From Malania oleifera (taxonomy: Eukaryota; Streptophyta; Magnoliopsida; Santalales; Ximeniaceae), in contig NC_080420.1 in assembly GCF_029873635.1 (NCBI RefSeq), positions 33,626,231 through 33,690,230 of the forward strand: DNA of 64,000 nt, given 5' to 3'. Both the position numbers and the translations under genes were made by a program. Numbering within the stretch: position 1 is the stretch's first letter; each line of letters opens with the position of its first letter. The notes beneath the pieces are model-generated. The model was not told the DNA's origin. It was given only the letters and a program-made list of their open reading frames with translations, and made no database searches. Shown piece after piece: positions 57,776 to 64,000 of the stretch.

Positions 57776-58021
57776 ATGTTGACTCGAGCAAATGTAATGA
57801 AGTATGTGTTTATGAAGATGAGTAATCTTAAGACTTCATCATATGATCAAATAAGAATGCACAGGAAAGGTTGCAATGTCTCTGCATTGAGGAATCTTAA
57901 CAATCCTAGTGAAGGACCTTCTAAGATCTTGGTAGAGCCGGTAAGTGAATGGAGTAATGAGGAGGAAGATTTCCCTTCGGATACGGAGGTTGAACCTAGT
58001 GCTAGGGTGACTCTAATGTGA
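57776..58021 (+). pseudogene. Small unassigned open frame, 81 codons
   Basis: It starts 'MLTRANVMKYVFMKM' and ends in an acidic stretch ('SNEEEDFPSDTEVEPSA'). Upstream, another frame reads 'NLNLAGRRLNFCLSRQDHSKLEF' (57680-57750), suggesting a longer ancestral ORF with a frameshift. The copy A counterpart at 47961-48205 is frameshifted. I do not recognise the family. It may be remnant coding sequence of the host transposon. Confidence 0.3.
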
Positions 58022-58359
58022 AAACAAAAGTGAGATTAATGGTTCCACCAAAAAAGGGTGAAAGCAGTTGTCATGACCCAGTCACATCAATGAGTACTCT
58101 AGAACTGTCACTAATATAAGACTACTAGTGACGACCTTATTGGGAGAAACAATAATACTAAAACTTTCTCTTTGTGTGAATCTGTAGGAAACTATAAAAT
58201 AGAGCAATATATATGCGAAAAATATATATCCAAACACCACAAGCACAAGACACATGATTTTTACGTGGAAAACCTTCTCGATGTGAGAAGGAAAAGCCAC
58301 GAGATTGTATTCCACTCAAACAATTCCACTATCAATAATTATGGGAATACATAAGTTTG

Positions 58360-58940
58360 TTCATGGGCTGAAAAAAACAATAACGAATACTCATAATCCA
58401 ATCTCCACCGTTCACAAGAAGATTCACATGTTATGGACATCCCTAAAGATTTACAGCTCAATCAGACCACGAATACTTGTTGATCGGTGCAGTTGATCAA
58501 GACAGGCAGCTTTCTCTCTCTTTTGGCGGCTTAAAAATCGAGGCTACTGTACATGGGCTAAAAACCAACAACGAATGCTCAGAATCCCATCTCTGTAATT
58601 CACAATGAAGTTTCACGTGTCATGAACATCCCTATAAATTTTTAGCTCAATTAGACCATGAATGGTCATTGATCGAAGTAGTTGATTAATATTGGACAAC
58701 TTTCTTTCTCTATGGAGGTGGAAAAAATCGAGGCTACTTTTCATGGGTTGAAAACTGACACCAAATGCTCAAAATCCCATCTCCACCATTTACAATGAAG
58801 TTCATGTGTTATGAACATCCCTATAAATTTTTAGCTCAATCAGATCACGAATGGTTGTTGATCGGAGCAGTTGATTAAGACTGGATAGCTTTCTTTCTCT
58901 ATGGCGGCGAAAAAAACCAAGGCTACTGTTCATGGGCTGA
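58360..58940. repeat. About 190-bp tandem repeat, copy B
   Basis: Units begin near 58361, 58553, 58744 and 58932, matching the array in copy A unit for unit. Confidence 0.85.
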
Positions 58941-59599
58941 AAACTAACACCGAATGCTCAAAATCAAATCTCCACCATTCACAATGAGGGAAACCCAACC
59001 CAACAGTCTCTTTAAGCATTCTACTTAAGGACATGCTCTTCTTGTTGTATTTTATCTTCAACTCATCAAGATTCTCATTTGTGGTGTACGCACACTGGCT
59101 AGGTTAGCCACAACATTATTCATATCATGTTTTGCTTCCTGGACAATATTAACAACTGTTCTTATCTGTCCACTTCTACGAAAATAGTGTTATACTTGCC
59201 CATTTGAATTGTAATAATCTTCACTAGCAAACCATCGCGGGAAACCAAAGCTAATACTGGTAAGGTCTCAAATTACCTCTTTACCTTTTTTGAAATCATC
59301 GGGACGCACAAAAATCAAGAAAGTCATAAAAATCAATTTTGAAAAACATCCCCAATTATTTTTAAAAAAAATTTCTAAAAATTTTTCAAATACCTTTCTA
59401 AAATTTTTTGGGATTTTTTAAAGATTTTTCTTTATCTTTTTTAGTATTTTATTTTCTATTTTTAAGTCCAAATAACTCAAAATATTTTTATTGGTTTCAG
59501 AAATATTTTCTCTAGTTTTTTTGTTTTTTTTTAAAAAAATTTTCAACTATTTTTCTCCATCAAAAATGGAAAAAAAAATTTAAAGTATTAAGTAAAATA

Positions 59600-59960
59600 A
59601 AAATAATTTAGTTAACAATATTAGTGATAGTTTGGAAAATTCGTTACTAATAGTCTAGTAGTAATGACGGTTTTATAAATCATAAGTAATAATTTTCTTT
59701 ATTTAAAAAAATATTAAAACAATTTATTAAAATATATTAGTAACGGTTCCCAAGATTCGTCGCTATTAGTCTATTAGTAGTGACAGTTTATGAAAACCTT
59801 CACTAATAGTGTTTTGATTTAAAAAATATAGAAATAATTTAGTTAAGAATATTAGTGATGATTTAGAATATTCGTCATTAATAATAGGGTATTAGTGACA
59901 GTTCAGGGCATTCATCACTAATAGTCTAGTAGTAGTGACAGTTTTATAAATTGTCACTAA
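59600..59960. repeat. Palindromic repeat array, right block of copy B
   Basis: Three or so units of the attagtgacgg…cgtcactaat family, ending 'gtcactaatactctaacctatt'. Matches 52620-52920 in copy A, with one extra hairpin. Confidence 0.75.
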
Positions 59961-60608
59961 TACTCTAACCTATTAAATTTGCTTTCCCCATGTGATTTCC
60001 CAATCTACCTCCATTTTTTCTTCCCTCCTTTTCTAATCTCTCTTTTCCCCCAATCTCCCAGGTCGAACCCCCTCCAGCTATTCCTGCAGCCATTGTCACC
60101 GTCGCTGTTGCTTCTCGCTGCCGTTGCTTCCCGCTATTGTGGCTTCCCGCCGCTCGCTTGAGGTCATTCCGTTAGTCATTGCTGAAATTTTTTGAGCAGC
60201 TCCTCGAGAGAAATTTTTTTCAGGAGTTCAAACAGGCTGCCTCAACCACTCCCCCCGGCTCCCTTTCGTCCTCAAAGGCTCCTTCAACGTCGTTGATGGT
60301 CCACTAAGCTCTATCGTCGGAAACTCAAGTTGTATTTTGTACTTTTAGCACAAAAGTCGGAGTTTTGTCATGTTCGAATGTGAAACTTCGAAGAAGAACA
60401 TACAAATTTGATCCTTTATTTTTTATTTTTTTTATTTTTAATCTCTGTAATATTTTTCTTGAATGAAAAATGGAGGAATATTTGTGATGATTTAGTTAGG
60501 TCTTGTAACAAGTGAGAACATTGCATGTGAGATTGCGAAGCTGTTTTCAAATCTATTTGGACAGCCATTGGCAATGGTGGTGGCGGAAGATGGTGTATCG
60601 AGTCAGAG

Positions 60609-62657
60609 TGTGATACCCTGTGGAATAAAGGTTTAAAAATGATTAGATGTTACTACCGATATCAACAAGGTGCACCTTTCTTTTCGGGAACCTTCCTATA
60701 AGAACTCCATAGTTAAACATGCTTGACTTGGAGTAATCTTGGGATATGTGACCTTCTGGGAAGTTTTCTAAGGAAGTGTGTGAGTGATGACAAAATACAC
60801 TGAAAAGGACACGTGTTGGTCTATAGGGCCAATCATTAGTTTGATAAGGTCCGCCCCTGATTACGTGCTAAAACGGCATAATTAGGCATCTTAATCCGGT
60901 CATTAGGATTTATATTTTTAATTAAATGCCTAATTATTTCTAATATTTTAAAAATGTGCGCTATTTATCATTTTTGAGTTCTATTGAACAATTTATGAAT
61001 TTTCGGTAATTTTTTATCGCAGGAAAATTTTCGAGAACAAAAACCGGCATCAATTCGTAATTCGTGCGTAACTTTCTCGTCCAAGCTTTGATCGAGATGA
61101 TTCAAAATTCTAGGAAATGATGAAAAAGAGCTCTACAACTTTTGTGTTTTGAGCTTTGAGAGATACAAATGTTTACTAGGTCAAAATTGGCTTTAAAAGT
61201 TTAGAATGGATTAGGTGTTAACAAAAAGAAGAAAGAAGAAAATAAATAAATAAATAAATGAGTTGATTTGACCTGACCATTTTGCCGCGTCATTCTTTTG
61301 AGTACTGGGCACTGGGTGTGTGGGTGAGTTTGTGTTTTTTATTTTTTTGCTTTGAAAAGTCAAAGAAAGGGGCTAGAAAAGGAAAAGAAAAAAACTAGTT
61401 TTGTAGGGTTTTTTTTTGGGAGGTTTTCAAGGGGAGCCGTGTGGGGGGGCTGCGCACTTTGGCAAGAGGAAGAACAGCAGCCGTAGCTGTTGTGTTGGAG
61501 AACTCCTCACAGCCTCCTCCTTCTCTATCTCTCTTTCTTTGCTTTTCTTTTCTTTCTTCTTTTATTATTAAGTTGGTTATGATTATTGTTTTTATTTATT
61601 GAAGTTAATTGGAAAAAAAATTGATTTTTGTATTTTAATTATTTATTTGAATTCTCAAGTAATTTTAGCAGTGAATTTTATTTGTATTAATTTAATTATT
61701 TTTATTCGTAATTTTGTTAGAGGTTCGGTTTTTATTGTTTACGTATGTGTTTGATTAAGTTTTCACTCGTACGTGTTTTAATTTCGTGTTCAAAGTTATT
61801 GTCTTTAGTTAACGCGTGTTTTGATACTTGCTTGATTAGACATAGGATTTCCGTTTTTTCTATTGCAAGCATGAGTGGCTAAGTTCGGTAACTCAGGTTG
61901 TGGGTCAATGTCATTTGCTTTCCATGGTTTGTTAGTTTTCCTATGATATAATTGATAAACTTTTATTTGGTTAAAACCGAAAATTGAAGGCATTGTTGAT
62001 AAATCGCTGGCTCATACTTCTTGTTTTGTTGTTGATGTTAGGTATATCAAAACCTTGATTTAATCTAGGATTTTCAACAACTAATTTTTACATGAAATTA
62101 GGTTGATGCTTAATGAGAGTTTTTATTTTCTTCCGTTCGGATGTGGCAAATTTACTTGAGCTTTAGTAATAAAATTTCATCTTATTAATGCCTTGATTGG
62201 ATTAACGAGAAGAGGAGTAAGGCCTAGAGAATTAGTAAACGGTGGAAGCAAACAGACATTGAACCCGTAACCCGAGTCTTTGGTAAAATTGTTTCAATTA
62301 ATTCGTTTAGTTTTGGTCACGTTATTAGATTTACAATTTTGAAAAATTGATAAAATTTCAGTCTTATTTTGATAATTTACTCAAGCTCCTCTCATTTTGT
62401 TTACTGTTTTCAAAAATCATAAAAGACCAAAAATACTTTCAAACCACATTTTACAGCAACATGATTTCTTTAACCTTTCATAAATACTTTGATACTCAGT
62501 GGTCCCTATGGAATACGATCCTGGACTCATCCTTGATACAACTTGACACTTTTGCACTTGGAAGCATAACTCAGAATGAGTTAGCCCCTTATTGTCTGGT
62601 CGAGGTGGAGGAAGAAAGACGCAGTGCTCCCTGACAGATCCAGGTTGGGGTGTTATA
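60609..62657 (+). mobile_element. Cassandra-type solo LTR, copy B, target duplication cagag
   Basis: Starts TGTGATACCC and ends GGGGTGTTATA, with cagag on both sides (60604-60608, 62658-62662), the same site and duplication as in copy A. Without the later LTR (60858-62583 plus its duplication) it is about 318 bp. 5S-like boxes lie near 60690-60765. As a single LTR, it shows the array in copy A was lost here or never formed. Confidence 0.88.
60858..62583. mobile_element. Solo LTR-like insertion with target duplication gcccc
   Basis: It interrupts the copy B Cassandra LTR and is flanked by gcccc (60853-60857 and 62584-62588). It starts TGATTACGTGC and ends GAGTTA, so the right end is TA, not the usual CA. 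No coding sequence; it contains a pyrimidine-rich leader (61500-61560). Uninterrupted Cassandra LTRs in copy A show the empty site. Family and orientation not determined. Confidence 0.8.
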
Positions 62658-63450
62658 CAGAGTTTGAGGATCGGTGTGGTTCTGTCAAGAGAACGGGCTC
62701 CTGGTGGGCACAATGTGATTTCTACAGATGTTACTTGATGTTGTTTCTGTGTTCAACATAGTTTCATCTCTCTCCGTCTCTCACAAAGAGCAGTAAGTTA
62801 AATTAAATCATGATGGAATAGAGATTTGTATGTATTGCTTTGTGTCTCTCATTGTTTGTTGGCTCACAATTAAAGTTTTACCATTTTCAATGGTTTTGGG
62901 ACATAACAACAAGATATTATAAATTCATAATTATGAGCTTGTTATTTTAATTTACTCTTCCCATTTTTTTCTAGGTCTAACTTTACCATGATTATATTTG
63001 TCTTCTTGTTTCTTTTGGAAGTACTTTTAGTGGTTTTGGGACATTATATAACAACAAAATAGTATAAATTCATAATTATGAGCCAGTTCAATCTTTTTTT
63101 TTTTCCTTTTGGGGGAGGAGGGGTTTGCATTTTTCAAATTCAAGTCACTTTGTAATACAGAAGCAATTACTCAAAATACACCACAATTGCACTAGGGCTC
63201 CTCAACCTCTCGAGGATTGGTTGTTTTACAAACAAGATGGAATGCACCCTGTCTCCTGAACTCAAGTTGTTTAGAGTGGATATGGACACATGCAAAGTAG
63301 TATAATCAGTCTTCCAAGGAAACATGAGTAGGGTGTAACCATGATCAGTCTCCATGATATTTGAATTCAAATTATAATCCAAAATCAACTATATAGAATC
63401 TTTGAAAATTTTTTAATTGCAAAATAGTGTAACCAATCTTCCATGGAAGC

Positions 63451-64000
63451 TTGTGTTGAACGCTACAGTATATTGTGAATTGCATGTTGGTAGTGGATTT
63501 AGATTGTTGCATGTTTGAAATGATTTATTTGCTGAAAATAATCAAGTTTCAGGTACAAGTTTAATGGGAAAATGTCTAATTTACAGACGGTATGCTACCG
63601 AAATTTTGCTAAAATTTTCCTAAAATAAAATCATGTACAAAGATAATTATAATAAAATAAATATTAAAATATTTTTGAAAGGATGAGTGATAGTTAAATG
63701 AATATTAAATTTCATCCTTTATGTGAACAACATTACAGATTACTATCCATAATGCACCAAATGACTAAATCTTTTTAATGGATAGTATTAAGTTATAGGA
63801 ATTGTAGATTGAACTACTGGAATACATGTTTGTGTTAAACGCCAACTATTTATTTACAACTTATCTCTTCCTTCATTAGCAAAGCTTCAAAATCATTCTT
63901 AAAAGAAAACCCTTTACAAACTAAATCCTTCGAGATATTTACCCAAGTCTTTTGCATGGTCAATATCCTCAAGTCTCCCTTTGGGTATTAGACTTTCAAA
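63451..64000. other. Right edge, no recognised gene
   Basis: AT-rich sequence beyond the duplicated segment. No family resemblance. Confidence 0.4.

Larger units (their letters stand above)
60514..62723 (+). pseudogene. PFP beta-subunit-like gene fragment, copy B, split by Cassandra LTR
   Basis: Frame 60514-60608 encodes 'CEIAKLFSNLFGQPL'. After the inserted LTRs it continues at 62663-62723 with 'LRIGVVLSRERAPGGHN'. It keeps the APGGHN of the PFP motif, where copy A has APCGHN, but has lost the GGQ (RER). The two copies have thus decayed independently after duplication. About 50 codons; not expressible as an enzyme. Confidence 0.72.
57105..63450 (+). repeat. Duplicated segment, copy B
   Basis: Direct-orientation match to 47292-55832. 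Compared with copy A, it lacks the LTR at 49129 and the Cassandra expansion, and it has its own solo LTR at 60858-62583. It is about 4.6 kb after that is removed. Copy similarity ends at 'ccatggaagc' (63450 / 55832). Confidence 0.88.

Noticed and set aside
1-64000. A new multi-gene system (defence, biosynthetic or toxin cluster)
   Set aside because: Apart from HSP90.5, every protein-like stretch I could identify belongs to retrotransposons or to the PFP-like fragment. No co-oriented set of unknown intact genes exists in the window.

Overview
This window looks like nuclear DNA from an angiosperm, most likely a eudicot. It is AT-rich and dominated by nested LTR and non-LTR retrotransposons of plant type. 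It carries one recognisable functional gene, split by 18 spliceosomal introns. I see no bacterial-type operon, CRISPR array, tRNA gene or intact rRNA gene.

The gene is a plastid-targeted HSP90 (HSP90.5/HSP90C type) on the minus strand, CDS 32647 down to 9371. I could place all 19 exons with GT-AG borders. Together they give an uninterrupted 795-residue protein with a transit peptide, GHKL ATPase domain, acidic/lysine linker, middle domain, C-terminal domain and the acidic tail typical of the chloroplast form. Exons 1-17 lie compactly in 25138-32647. Exons 18-19 lie in 9371-9758. Between them is a 15.4-kb intron full of transposon debris: two RTE-type LINEs head to head, shorter RTE pieces, L1-type pieces, two tRNA-derived SINE-like pieces and three terminal-inverted-repeat elements, two of them with perfect 8-bp target duplications.

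The flanks are nested retrotransposons. At 1-8450 a Ty3/gypsy element (minus) is interrupted by a solo LTR with target duplication agtcc, and by a Copia-type element whose 5' LTR, primer-binding site and gag region run off the left edge. At 33958-47291 a Copia element (minus) holds one solo LTR (duplication actgt) and a gypsy element. The gypsy element in turn holds a solo LTR (duplication ggtcc) and further LTR pieces. In several places removing the insertion and one duplication rejoins the interrupted coding sequence.

From 47292 to 63450 lies a segment present twice in direct orientation, about 4.4-4.6 kb per copy after later insertions are removed. Each copy holds roughly 190-bp tandem repeats, arrays of palindromic repeats, and a fragment resembling the beta subunit of pyrophosphate-dependent phosphofructokinase. 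In both copies a Cassandra-type TRIM element, whose LTR carries 5S-rRNA-like sequence, sits at the same site of that fragment. In copy A it has grown into an array with an exact 631-bp period. Solo LTRs with target duplications ctgaa and gcccc were inserted later into copy A and copy B respectively.

I do not find convincing evidence for an undescribed molecular system. The points most worth a second look are the giant intron, the 5S-bearing Cassandra array, the duplicated segment with its metabolic-gene fragment, and the palindromic repeat arrays.
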